64,000 nucleotides of DNA from Variovorax sp. IB41 (GCF_016405905.1 NZ_JAEFCB010000019.1:1-64000); one strand, 5' to 3'. Positions 47,545-55,351 are shown, numbered from the stretch's first letter. The notes: generated by a model from the sequence alone, not told the origin. Numbers and translations: made by a program.

Positions 47545-48048
47545 ATGGACAAGCTTCCACCCGAAGCCGTCGCGGCATTGCAGCGCGGCAGCCTGATCGA
47601 GGCGATCAAGATCGTGCGCGACAAGACCGGCCTGGACCTCAAGTCGGCCAAGGAAGCCGTCGAGCGCTACGCCAACGGCGAAGGCGGGGCGGCGGACTGG
47701 CAGGAGGGCGACTGGGGCCGCAGCGAACCCGAGGGCGCGGGCATGCAGGGCAACGGGCCCGCGGCGGTGCCGCCGGCCGCGCTCGCGGCCCTGGCCAAGG
47801 GCAACAAGCTCGAGGCCGTCCGCCTCACGCGCGAGGCTACGGGCCTGGGCCTGGCCGAAGCCAAGCAACTGGTCGAGAACCACCAGAACCCGGCGGCCGG
47901 CGATTTCGGGCACTTGCCATCGAGCATGCCGACGCACCCGATGGCCGAGCCGGGACGGGTGCCGCAAGGGGGCTTCAGGTGGCTGCCTATCGTCATCGTC
48001 CTCCTGGTCGCGGCGCTGGCCTGGCTGTATTTCGTCAAGGGCGCCTGA
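47545..48048 (+). CDS. tail-anchored protein with two L7/L12-like repeats
   Basis: 167 residues. Residues 8-42 and 79-113 are two copies of a segment similar to the helical part of the ribosomal L7/L12 C-terminal domain: EAIKIVRDKTGLDLKSAKEA and EAVRLTREATGLGLAEAKQL, next to the family's usual AVREATGLGLKEAKDLVE. A Gly/Pro linker precedes a single C-terminal transmembrane helix (about 144-163) ending LYFVKGA, so the repeats should face the cytoplasm. A GGAG site precedes ATG. It could bind translation factors at the membrane, but no function is known to me. It lies 4 bp before the next unknown gene. Confidence 0.75.
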   Translation: MDKLPPEAVAALQRGSLIEAIKIVRDKTGLDLKSAKEAVERYANGEGGAADWQEGDWGRSEPEGAGMQGNGPAAVPPAALAALAKGNKLEAVRLTREATGLGLAEAKQLVENHQNPAAGDFGHLPSSMPTHPMAEPGRVPQGGFRWLPIVIVLLVAALAWLYFVKGA

Positions 48049-48052
48049 AGCG

Positions 48053-49033
48053 ATGATCGTTCCCCAGTTCTGGGCCGAGGGCCGCATCCAGGAGCGCGTT
48101 GCAGGCAAGCAGATCACGGTGCGGCGCTACGGCTGGTCCGACGACAGCCCGCTGGCCGCGCAGGCGCATGCCGACCAGCGCACCCGCGAGGCCTTCGACC
48201 GTATCGTGAGCGGCGAACAACTGGAGCGCCGCGAACGCAAGCTGGCCTACAACGGCGCCGACGGCGTGCCGATCCGCGAGGAAATCGTCGAGCGGCAGGG
48301 CGAGAGCGTCATCACCCGCAACGGCTACGGCGCGCGCTGCCTGAACACGCCCGACGTGATGTTCGTCGACATCGATTTCGACGAACCCCTGCGCACCAGC
48401 GTGTTCGGCTTTGCGCTGGTGCCGGCGCTCATCGCTGGCATCGTCGGCGGCTGGACGGCCAAGACCTGGGTGGGCGGGCTGATCGCCGCCGTCGTGGTCT
48501 TCGTCGTCGCCTACCGCATCGGCCTGGCCAAGAAGCGCGGGGAGGCCAGCACCAACCCCGCGCCCGAGAAGCGGGCGATCGAGCGCATCGGGCGCTTCGT
48601 GCACCAGCATCCCGACTGGCACCTGCGCGTGTACCGCACGCCCGCGGGCTTCCGGCTGCTGGCGATGCACGATGTGTTCAGCCCGGCGGACATGGCCGTG
48701 GCCGACTGCTTCCAGGCGCTGGGCGTGGACAAGGTCTACGCGCGCATGTGCCGCAACCAGAACTGCTTTCGCGCCCGCCTGAGCGCCAAGCCCTGGCGCA
48801 TCGGCATCGGCGAGCACATGCGGCCGCAGCCGGGCGTGTGGCCCGTCTCGCCCGAGAAGCTGCCCGCGCGCGACGCCTGGATCGCGCAGTACGAAAAGGC
48901 CGCCGAAGGCCGCGCCGCCTGCCAGTACCTGGAGAGCGTCGGCAACACCGAGCGGGTGCATCCGAACGCCCAAGCGGTGCAGGAACTGCACGACGAGCGC
49001 ACGCGCGCGCTCAGCGGTCTTCCTATCGCCTGA
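48053..49033 (+). CDS. uncharacterised membrane protein, possibly with a divergent primase-like motif
   Basis: 326 residues. The N-terminal 110 residues end in VMFVDIDFD (Asp106, Asp108), two transmembrane helices follow (about 116-134 and 138-156), then a soluble half with RVYRTPAGFRLLAMHDVF (His206) and CFRARLSAKPWRIGIGEH. The order hhhDhD, then TPxGx plus His is reminiscent of archaeo-eukaryotic primase folds, here split by a membrane hairpin; this is only a motif impression. It starts 4 bp after the L7/L12-like gene, so the two proteins are almost certainly made together. Confidence 0.62.
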   Translation: MIVPQFWAEGRIQERVAGKQITVRRYGWSDDSPLAAQAHADQRTREAFDRIVSGEQLERRERKLAYNGADGVPIREEIVERQGESVITRNGYGARCLNTPDVMFVDIDFDEPLRTSVFGFALVPALIAGIVGGWTAKTWVGGLIAAVVVFVVAYRIGLAKKRGEASTNPAPEKRAIERIGRFVHQHPDWHLRVYRTPAGFRLLAMHDVFSPADMAVADCFQALGVDKVYARMCRNQNCFRARLSAKPWRIGIGEHMRPQPGVWPVSPEKLPARDAWIAQYEKAAEGRAACQYLESVGNTERVHPNAQAVQELHDERTRALSGLPIA

Positions 49034-49064
49034 GGCGGCCTGAAGGGCGATCCCCGGGGGTAGG

Positions 49065-49070
49065 GATAAT
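49065..49070 (+). promoter_or_regulatory. -10 element for rlmB (near-leaderless)
   Basis: GATAAT ends 6 bp before the rlmB ATG at 49077, so the transcript would start at or just before the start codon. The intervening CAGGGG would then fall largely outside the mRNA. Confidence 0.45.
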
Positions 49071-49076
49071 CAGGGG

Positions 49077-49823
49077 ATGTCTTCCCCCAAAGTGATCTTC
49101 GGCTTCCATGCCGTGGGCGTGCGAATCAAGACCGCGCCGAAATCGGTGCTCGAGGTTCTGTTCGACGCCAGCCGGCGCGATGCGCGCATGAAACAGTTCA
49201 TCGCGCGTGCGCAGGAAGCCGGCGTGCGGCTGGTCGAGGCCGACAGCCTGCGCATCGCCAAGCTCGCCGGCAGCCACGGCCACCAGGGCGTGGCGGCGCG
49301 GGTCGAGCCCACGGCGCAAATCCATTCGCTCGACGAACTGCTCGAAGGCCTCGAAGAGGCCGGCACCGTGCCCCTCCTGCTGGTGCTGGACGGCGTGACC
49401 GATCCGCACAACCTGGGCGCGTGCCTGCGCGTGGCCGACGGCGCCGGCGCCCATGCGGTGATCGCCCCCAAGGACCATGCGGCCGGCATCAACGCCACCG
49501 TGGCCAAGGTGGCCAGCGGCGCGGCCGAGACGGTGCCGTATTTCATGGTGACCAATCTCGCGCGCACGCTCAACGAGCTCAAGGAACGCAGCATCTGGTG
49601 CGTGGGCACGAGCGACGACGCACCGGGCACGATCTACCAAAGCGACCTGAAGCGCCCGCTGGCGCTGGTGCTGGGCGCCGAGGGCGAAGGCATGCGCCAG
49701 CTGACCCGCAAGACCTGCGACGAGCTCGTGAGCATCCCGATGGCCGGCGCCGTCGAGAGCCTGAACGTCTCGGTGGCCAGCGGCGTGTGCCTCTACGAAG
49801 CGATGCGCCAGCGCAGCGTTTGA
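49077..49823 (+). CDS. rlmB: 23S rRNA (guanosine-2'-O)-methyltransferase RlmB
   Basis: 248 residues of the SpoU/TrmH family. There is an N-terminal L30e-like substrate-binding domain (KVIFGFHAVGVRIKT onwards) and a knotted SPOUT domain with motif 1 VLDGVTDPHNLGACLRVAD, motif 2 LALVLGAEGEGMRQLTRKTC and motif 3 IPMAGAVESLNVSVASGV. It methylates G2251 of 23S rRNA in E. coli. It converges on the FAD oxidoreductase with a 7-bp gap. Confidence 0.93.
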   Translation: MSSPKVIFGFHAVGVRIKTAPKSVLEVLFDASRRDARMKQFIARAQEAGVRLVEADSLRIAKLAGSHGHQGVAARVEPTAQIHSLDELLEGLEEAGTVPLLLVLDGVTDPHNLGACLRVADGAGAHAVIAPKDHAAGINATVAKVASGAAETVPYFMVTNLARTLNELKERSIWCVGTSDDAPGTIYQSDLKRPLALVLGAEGEGMRQLTRKTCDELVSIPMAGAVESLNVSVASGVCLYEAMRQRSV

Positions 49824-49830
49824 TCGCGCG

Positions 49831-51033
49831 CTAGTCCTTCTTCGGCAGCGGTCCGCCTTTGCGGTGGAAGTACACGAGTTCGGCCATGCGCCGCATCTGC
49901 GGCGTGCCGAGCAGGTGATTGAACATCCAGTCGCTCTGGAAGTGGTCGAAGGCCCAGCGCAGCGACCGCTTGAGCACGAAGCGCGGATAGCTGCGCACGA
50001 ACCACGTCGCCGGATCGCCGACCTCGCCGCGCACGAAGCGCGCCACCGCCTCGCCCGCGCGCTCGCCGTGCTGCAGTGCGGTGTGGATGCCGCCGGCCGT
50101 GACCGGCGACACCATGCCGGCCGCATCGCCCACCAGCAGCGCACGATCGCGCGCCACGACCGGGAGCACGCCGCCGCAGGGGATCATCCCGGCGCGCACG
50201 GCCACCGGGGGCGCGTCGCCCGGCGACACCACCGATTCGATCTTCTTCAGGAAAGGCGCGAGCCGCAGCGCGTTCGCGTCGTTCTGGCCCATGCGGCGCG
50301 CCAGGCCGATCTGGCTCACGCCCACGCCGTCGAGTGCCCAGCCGATGTAGCCGGGCGCGAGCTTGCGGTCGATGAAGCAGTGCAGGAGGTCGGGCGCCAT
50401 GCGGGCGCCCTGGTATTCGTGCTCGACGCCGTAGAGAAAGCGCGTGTTGCGGGAGAGCCCCAGCACCTTGGCCACGCGTGAATGCGGGCCGTCGGCGCCG
50501 ACGAGGTAGGTGGCGGTGATGCAGGGGCCGTGCAACACGGGGACTTCCCACCGGTCGTTCATCCACAGCGCCTGCTCGAACAGCGTGCCCAGGCGCACAT
50601 CGACGCCGCAGGCCCGGGCGGAATCCACCATCCAGTCGAGCAGCGCGGGGGCATCGGTGGCCCAGAACCAGTAGCCCGGGGCGTGCAGGTCGACGTGCCG
50701 CATGTTCGGTGCATAGAGCCGCACGCCTTCGATGCGCCGCACCAGCGCGGGTGGCACTTCGGCCAGCCAGGGGACGCTGTCGACCGCGTCCTTCACGATG
50801 ATGCCGGTGGTGTGGAGCTTGGCGCCGGCGCTGGTTTTCTTCTCCAGCACCATCACGCTCAATCCGGCCAGCGCCGCGGCGCGGGCGCAGGCGAGGCCCG
50901 CGAAGCTCGCGCCGACGACGAGCAGGTCCACCTTGATGTTGGCAAGGCCGCCGCTCGCGGTGGGTGACGCGGGACAGGGCGCCGTGGATGAAGTGGAGAG
51001 CGGGGAAAAAAGACTGGAAGAGGAGGAGTGCAT
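49831..51033 (-). CDS. FAD-dependent oxidoreductase (geranylgeranyl reductase/halogenase-like)
   Basis: 400 residues. After a Ser-rich lead of about 30 residues comes the Rossmann FAD motif VVGASFAGLACARAA (40-54), then TYLVGADGPHSRVAK and the second FAD motif RALLVGDAAGMVSPVTAGGIHTAL. This is the class of flavoproteins that includes geranylgeranyl reductases and phenol hydroxylase-like enzymes. The substrate is unknown. The true start may be later, because the Ser/Pro-rich beginning has no counterpart in relatives. No operon partner is evident: the next same-strand gene is 109 bp upstream. Confidence 0.78.
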   Translation of the reverse strand: MHSSSSSLFSPLSTSSTAPCPASPTASGGLANIKVDLLVVGASFAGLACARAAALAGLSVMVLEKKTSAGAKLHTTGIIVKDAVDSVPWLAEVPPALVRRIEGVRLYAPNMRHVDLHAPGYWFWATDAPALLDWMVDSARACGVDVRLGTLFEQALWMNDRWEVPVLHGPCITATYLVGADGPHSRVAKVLGLSRNTRFLYGVEHEYQGARMAPDLLHCFIDRKLAPGYIGWALDGVGVSQIGLARRMGQNDANALRLAPFLKKIESVVSPGDAPPVAVRAGMIPCGGVLPVVARDRALLVGDAAGMVSPVTAGGIHTALQHGERAGEAVARFVRGEVGDPATWFVRSYPRFVLKRSLRWAFDHFQSDWMFNHLLGTPQMRRMAELVYFHRKGGPLPKKD

Positions 51034-51142
51034 GGGCAGCTGACTGAAGCAACGCGCACCACGGTGTGTGGTGCGCGTGCGAAGTTAGCTACGCCATGTG
51101 CGCTCGGCGTGAAGGCTGCGTGAACCCTGTCGGCTCAGCGTG

Positions 51143-51313
51143 TCAGGACGGGTCCTTGCTGCGCGTGCGGCCCACCGCGCTGAAGATGCCGATGCCCAGG
51201 AGGATCAACGTGCCGATGCCGATATAGAGCGTGGGAACGCCCGCGACGGAAGCACCCCAGGCGACGCCGCCCAGGAAGATCAGGAAGCCGATCATGTAAA
51301 GCGCAAAAGACAT
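51143..51313 (-). CDS. small two-helix membrane protein
   Basis: 56 residues from the second of two adjacent ATGs, which is 5 bp from a perfect GGAGG; the first ATG is too close. The sequence is two hydrophobic helices, ALYMIGFLIFLGGVAWGAS and TLYIGIGTLILLGIGIFSAV, with a basic RTRSKDPS tail, so it should be an inner-membrane hairpin. The function is unknown; it lies between the XRE-cupin regulator and the FAD oxidoreductase, on their strand. Confidence 0.7.
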   Translation of the reverse strand: MSFALYMIGFLIFLGGVAWGASVAGVPTLYIGIGTLILLGIGIFSAVGRTRSKDPS

Positions 51314-51415
51314 CATGTCCTCCGGTAGCTGAGATGCCTTGGTGTATCCCGGCCGCCCTCCCGGCCCGAACCGGCCTGGACCGCCTCTGCGTGTGGGAGC
51401 GTGCCTACCGTTCGG

Positions 51416-52018
51416 CTAGTCCGGACACGCCACCAGCAGGTACCGGCAGGCCGTGCGCCCCAGCGCCTTGAAGACCAGCGGCCGGTCCACGCCGAAGTCC
51501 AGGCAATCGCCGGGCGCCAGCTCGAAGCGCTCGTCGCCGTAGTCCACCCGCAGCGCGCCTTCGAGCATCCAGAGGCATTGGCGATAGAGCTTGCCGCTCC
51601 ACCGTGGATAGCCGACCTGCGCGGAGCGCGGCAGCTCGACCTCGACGAGCTCCACGCCGCTGCCCGCGCTGCGTTCGGCGACCTGGCGGCGCAGATAGCC
51701 CGCTTCGGGATCGCGCCAGACTTCCTGCATGGCCTTCGTGCGCAGCCGCTGGGGGCTTTCGTTTTCCTCGGTGAGCAGCTGCGCCAGCGACACGCCAAGG
51801 CCCGCGGCCAGCCGGCCCAGCAGCACGGCGGTGGGGCTGCTCTGCGCGCGCTCCACCTTCGAGATCATGGCCTTGCTCACGCCCGACAGCTCGGCCAGTT
51901 CGGCCAGGCTGAGCCCCTTGGCCTGCCGCAGCGCCAGCAACCGGGTGGCGATGAGGGCGTCGATGTGGCCGGGAGTGTCGCCAGGGGTGTTGCCGGAAGG
52001 GGGTGATTCGTTTCTCAT
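51416..52018 (-). CDS. XRE-family regulator with C-terminal cupin domain
   Basis: 200 residues. The HTH is near 27-82 (LLALRQAKGLSLAELAELSG, VSKAMISKVERAQSSPTAVL). The cupin domain covers about 115-198, with YRQCLWMLEGALRVDYGDE and FELAPGDCLDFGVDRP, the pattern of SutR/YdcN-type regulators. Such proteins often repress a divergent gene and respond to a small ligand in the cupin pocket. Its ATG lies inside the palindrome at 52013, so it very likely represses itself and the divergent GNAT gene. Confidence 0.88.
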   Translation of the reverse strand: MRNESPPSGNTPGDTPGHIDALIATRLLALRQAKGLSLAELAELSGVSKAMISKVERAQSSPTAVLLGRLAAGLGVSLAQLLTEENESPQRLRTKAMQEVWRDPEAGYLRRQVAERSAGSGVELVEVELPRSAQVGYPRWSGKLYRQCLWMLEGALRVDYGDERFELAPGDCLDFGVDRPLVFKALGRTACRYLLVACPD

Positions 52019-52024
52019 ATGAGA
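52013..52024. promoter_or_regulatory. XRE operator palindrome TCTCATATGAGA
   Basis: A perfect 12-bp palindrome that contains the regulator's start codon, followed by a partial copy (TTCTCTTATA, 52031-52040) over the GNAT promoter. The 42-bp gap is strongly AT-rich. This arrangement fits cooperative binding of the XRE regulator and control of both genes. Confidence 0.68.
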
Positions 52025-52060
52025 TTATTATTCTCTTATATTGAACGACAGAGAAGCACC

Positions 52061-52582
52061 ATGCGCCTCATTGCCTGCACCGAAGAAGCCCACGCCGGCG
52101 CCATCCTCGCCATCCTCAACGACGCCATCGTCACCTCCACCGCGCTGTACGACTACAAGCCGCGCACGCCCGAGAACATGGTCGCGTGGTTCGCCACCAA
52201 GCGCGCCAACGGCTTTCCGGTGATCGGCGCGGTGGACGAGAACGGCAAGCTGCTGGGCTTTGCGAGCTACGGCGCCTTCCGCGCCTTTCCCGCCTACAAG
52301 TACACGGTCGAGCACTCGGTGTACGTCGAGGCCGGCCACCGCGGCGCGGGGCTCGGGCGCACGCTCATGGAGGCGATCATCGCGGCGGCGATCGCGCGCG
52401 ACGTGCATGTGATGGTCGGCGCCATCGACGCCGCGAATGTGGGCAGCATCGGCCTGCACGAGCGCCTGGGCTTCGCGCATTCGGGCACGGTGCGGCAGGC
52501 CGGCTTCAAGTTCGGCCGCTGGCTCGACGTGGCGTTCTACCAGCGGATTCTTGCGACGCCGCTGAATCCGGTCGACGGCTGA
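52061..52582 (+). CDS. PAT-type GNAT acetyltransferase
   Basis: 173 residues similar to phosphinothricin/methionine-sulfoximine acetyltransferases: AILAILNDAIVTSTALYDYK, GFASYGAFRAFPAYKYTVEHSVYV-like strand, the acetyl-CoA loop HRGAGLGRTLMEAII and SIGLHERLGFAHSGTVRQAG. Such enzymes acetylate amino-acid-like toxic compounds. Start at 52061, after GAGAAG. It is divergent from the XRE-cupin regulator with the operator between them; the inducer could be its substrate, which is inference. Confidence 0.86.
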   Translation: MRLIACTEEAHAGAILAILNDAIVTSTALYDYKPRTPENMVAWFATKRANGFPVIGAVDENGKLLGFASYGAFRAFPAYKYTVEHSVYVEAGHRGAGLGRTLMEAIIAAAIARDVHVMVGAIDAANVGSIGLHERLGFAHSGTVRQAGFKFGRWLDVAFYQRILATPLNPVDG

Positions 52583-52585
52583 AGG

Positions 52586-53068
52586 CTAGTTCAGCACGAA
52601 GAAGCGCATCACGACTTCGGCCGGGTGCCTGACACCGGCGCCGACGAACATGCGTTCGTTGATCCACCGCAGCGCGGGCGATGCCGTCTCGAAGCGCGGG
52701 TTGCAGCGGAAATAGACCTGCGCCGGATCGACCGCTTCGCCGCGCATGAGCTTGGCCATCACCTCCGGCGCGGCCGAGCGCACCGCATGGTTCTGCACGT
52801 AGACGAGGTCGCCCGCGTCGGTCTCGAGGCCGTAGCGCGCGTCGAGCTCGGAGAGCGTGTCGCTCACGATCAACTGGAAGTCGCTGCCGCCCGGCAGCAC
52901 GCGTGCGCGCCAGCCGTGGCCCGAGGCCTCGCCGCCCGTGATGGGCACCACGCGGCGCAGGCCCCGCGCGCTCTGGCCCAGCACCTGCGGCACGCCCACT
53001 TCCACGCGCAGGTCGGCGAAGTGGTCGAGCGCCGGTGCGGCGATCGAATCGAAGAGGTTGCTGCTCAT
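52586..53068 (-). CDS. DUF3237 family protein
   Basis: 160 residues matching the DUF3237 barrel pattern: LFDSIAAPALDHFADLRVEV, then GRRRVVPITGGEASG-like (here RGLRRVVPITGGEASGHGW) and VYFRCNPRFETASPALRWIN. Members often sit with aldo/keto reductases and catabolic genes, but have no settled activity. It lies 13 bp downstream of the aldo/keto reductase gene and is likely co-transcribed with it. It converges with the GNAT gene (3-bp gap, with CTGAA/TTCAG hairpin across both stops). Confidence 0.82.
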   Translation of the reverse strand: MSSNLFDSIAAPALDHFADLRVEVGVPQVLGQSARGLRRVVPITGGEASGHGWRARVLPGGSDFQLIVSDTLSELDARYGLETDAGDLVYVQNHAVRSAAPEVMAKLMRGEAVDPAQVYFRCNPRFETASPALRWINERMFVGAGVRHPAEVVMRFFVLN

Positions 53069-53081
53069 CGCCGGAAGCAGT

Positions 53082-54050
53082 TCAGGCGGCTGTCGTTTCC
53101 GCGCTCGCGCGGTCGAGCATCTCGATGGTGCCCGCGTCGAGCTTCAGCTGCGTGGCCACAACCAGTTCTTCGAGCTGCGCGATCGAGGTGGCGCTGGCGA
53201 TGGGTGCCGTCACGCCCGGCCGCGCGATCTGCCATGCGATGGCGACCTGGCCCGGCTTGGCGTTGTACTGCTGCGCCACCTTGTCGAGCGCATCGAGGAT
53301 GCGCAGGCCGCGCTCGTTGAGGTACTTCTTCGTCGTGTTGGCGCCGCGCGCGCTCTTCGATGCATCGGCCTCGGTGCGGTACTTGCCGGTCAAAAAGCCG
53401 GCCGCGAGCGCGTAGAAATTGATCACGCCCACTTCGCGCTTCACGCACAGGGGCTCGAGTTCATCCTCGAACACGGCGCGGTCGTACAGGTTGTAGAGCG
53501 GCTGCAGGCTCTCGTAGCGCGCGATGCCCAGGCGCTCCGACACGTCCAGCGCCTCGGCCAGCCGGGGCGCGGTGTAGTTGGAGGCGCCGATGGCGCGCAC
53601 CTTGCCCTCCTTGATGAGCGCATCGAAGGCGCCGAGCGAATCCTCCAGCGGCGTGCTGGCGTCGTCGTCGTGCGACTGGTAGAGGTCGATGTGGTCCGTC
53701 TGCAGGCGCTTGAGCGAGGCCTCGACCGCCTCGCGGATGTACTTGGGCGAGAGGCCCACCTTGCCTTCGCCCATCGGCTTGCCGACCTTGGTGGCCAGCA
53801 CCACGCGGTTGCGCTTGCCGCTCTGCTTGAGCCACTTGCCGATGATGGTTTCCGACTCACCGCCGGTGTGGCCCGGCACCCAGGCCGAGTAGACGTCGGC
53901 GGTGTCCACGAAGTTGAAGCCCGCGTCCAGCCAGGCGTCGAGCAGCTTGAACGAGGCGGCCTCGTCGACCGTCCAGCCGAACACGTTGCCACCGAAGGCG
54001 AGCGGCGAAACCAGGAGGCCGGAGCGGCCGAGCGGGCGAAGTTGCGACAT
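53082..54050 (-). CDS. aldo/keto reductase
   Basis: 322 residues of the AKR family in the YghZ/Tas style: RPLGRSGLLVSPLAFGGNVF, catalytic DTADVYSAW (Asp, Tyr), ATKVGKPMG (Lys), DLYQSHDDD (His) and a NADPH-binding end with QVAIAWQIARPGVTAPI. The substrate is unknown. The ATG at 54050 follows AGGAA; the frame continues upstream without similarity. It is downstream of the chrA genes on the same strand (37 bp) and upstream of the DUF3237 gene. Confidence 0.87.
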   Translation of the reverse strand: MSQLRPLGRSGLLVSPLAFGGNVFGWTVDEAASFKLLDAWLDAGFNFVDTADVYSAWVPGHTGGESETIIGKWLKQSGKRNRVVLATKVGKPMGEGKVGLSPKYIREAVEASLKRLQTDHIDLYQSHDDDASTPLEDSLGAFDALIKEGKVRAIGASNYTAPRLAEALDVSERLGIARYESLQPLYNLYDRAVFEDELEPLCVKREVGVINFYALAAGFLTGKYRTEADASKSARGANTTKKYLNERGLRILDALDKVAQQYNAKPGQVAIAWQIARPGVTAPIASATSIAQLEELVVATQLKLDAGTIEMLDRASAETTAA

Positions 54051-54087
54051 GACGAAGTTTCCTGAAGAAGAATAACGGAGGGAAGGA

Positions 54088-54687
54088 TCAGACGAAGCCC
54101 ACGGCGCCGAGCAGCGCACCCGCGCCCAGCAGCCAGAGCAGGTGGAGGCGCGTGCGCCAGACGATAAGCGCGGCCACGCCGGTCAGGAGCCACAGGTGCC
54201 AGGCAGGCGCGTCGCCGGCATGGTTACCGGTGGCCAGCACCCAGCCGGTGGCGATCAGGAGACCCACCACCACCGGCGCCATGCCCTGCTTGAAGGCGCG
54301 CACCTCGCGGCGGGTGCGGTTGCGGTGGCCCCAGCGGGTGGCGAAATAGGTGAGGGTGGTGCTCGGCACCATGATGCCGAGCATGGTCACCATGAGGCCG
54401 AAGAAGCCGAGCAGCCAGGCCATCGGCCCGGCGCCGATGCCGCCGCCCGCGTTGAGCCCGACGTTCCAGCCCATCAGCGCGACGAACAGCACATTGGGCC
54501 CGGGCGCCGCCTGCGCGATGGCGACCGACGAGCTGAACTGCGCATCGGTGAGCCAGCCGTGCTGGGTGACGAGGTAGCGGTGCATGTCGGGCACCGTGGT
54601 GATGGCGCCGCTGATCGACAGCAGCGAGAGCAGCAGGTACTGCCCGAAGAGCGCCAGCCAGTCGTGCCATTGCATCGCAATGGTCAT
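54088..54687 (-). CDS. chrA: chromate transporter, second half-size subunit
   Basis: 199 residues, one CHR domain with about six transmembrane segments: SLLSISGAITTVPDMHRYL, the family motif AQAAPGPNVLFVALMGW, and a C-terminal string of short hydrophobic helices. Two half-size CHR proteins encoded in tandem form the split version of ChrA, which exports chromate or related oxyanions. A GGAGG lies 9 bp before its ATG, inside the mini-frame that joins it to the first half. Confidence 0.85.
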   Translation of the reverse strand: MTIAMQWHDWLALFGQYLLLSLLSISGAITTVPDMHRYLVTQHGWLTDAQFSSSVAIAQAAPGPNVLFVALMGWNVGLNAGGGIGAGPMAWLLGFFGLMVTMLGIMVPSTTLTYFATRWGHRNRTRREVRAFKQGMAPVVVGLLIATGWVLATGNHAGDAPAWHLWLLTGVAALIVWRTRLHLLWLLGAGALLGAVGFV

Positions 54688-54749
54688 TGGAAAACCTCCG
54701 CCTTCGGCTGCGGTGCGAGCTTGCTTGGGGCGGCCCGGCGCGCGCTCAT
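54684..54749 (-). other. 21-codon mini-frame linking the two chrA genes
   Basis: The frame begins with an ATG that overlaps the stop of the first chrA (ATGA, 54746-54749). It encodes MSARRAAPSKLAPQPKAEVF plus Gln, and ends in a TGA that overlaps the ATG of the second chrA (ATGA, 54684-54687). It also contains the second gene's GGAGG. It looks like a translational relay, but it may simply be a by-product of the spacing. Confidence 0.35.
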
Positions 54750-55342
54750 GGCGCGATCCTCTTCCAGGTCCAGACGCAGGCCACGCCGCCGACCACCAGC
54801 AGCACCCAGCCGAGCGGCACCTTGAACACCGCGATCGCCGCGAACACCAGTGCCATGAACGCAAGGCAGACCGGAAAGCCCAGCGGGTGCTTGCGCAGTT
54901 GCGGAATCAGCTTGATGCCCGTGGCGGCGATCAGCCCGCCCGAGACCGCGCCCATGCCCCGCAGCGCCGCCGCCACCTGCGGGTTGCCCGCGTAGTGCGC
55001 ATAGAGCACGGCCAGCGCGAGGATCACGACCAGGGGGATGGTCAGCATGCCCGCCACGGCGGCCAGCGCACCGCGCAGGCCGAAGTAGCGGTCGCCGATC
55101 ATGAGGCCCAGGTTGATCACGTTGGGCCCGGGCATCACCTGGGCCACGGCCCAGTCCTCGAGGAACTGCTCGGGGGTGAGCCACTTCTTCTTCTCGACCA
55201 TTTCGCGCTGGACGATGGCCAGGACGCCGCCGAAGCCCTGCAGCGCGAGCCAGGTGAATGAAACAAAAAGGTCGCCTGGCGACCGGGGCTGTGGCTGCGA
55301 GGGGGCTGGCGGCGTTGCCGCGTCGGAGAGGGGCGGGTGCAT
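54746..55342 (-). CDS. chrA: chromate transporter, first half-size subunit
   Basis: 198 residues, one CHR domain: FVSFTWLALQGFGGVLAIVQ, VEKKKWLTPEQFLEDWAVAQ, then VMPGPNVINLGLMIGDRYFG and helices to VGGVACVWTWKRIAP. The GFGGV and PGPN motifs define the family. Start at 55342, with a GATAAT box ending about 10 bp upstream, so the leader is very short. It is paired with the second half-gene; no chrB regulator is present, so a physiological anion other than chromate is possible. Confidence 0.86.
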   Translation of the reverse strand: MHPPLSDAATPPAPSQPQPRSPGDLFVSFTWLALQGFGGVLAIVQREMVEKKKWLTPEQFLEDWAVAQVMPGPNVINLGLMIGDRYFGLRGALAAVAGMLTIPLVVILALAVLYAHYAGNPQVAAALRGMGAVSGGLIAATGIKLIPQLRKHPLGFPVCLAFMALVFAAIAVFKVPLGWVLLVVGGVACVWTWKRIAP

Positions 55343-55351
55343 GGGGATGCG

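Noticed and set aside
47545-48048. A ribosomal protein L7/L12 gene
   Set aside because: It has two partial copies of the C-terminal motif, no N-terminal dimerisation domain and a membrane anchor, and it lacks the rplJ-rplL context.
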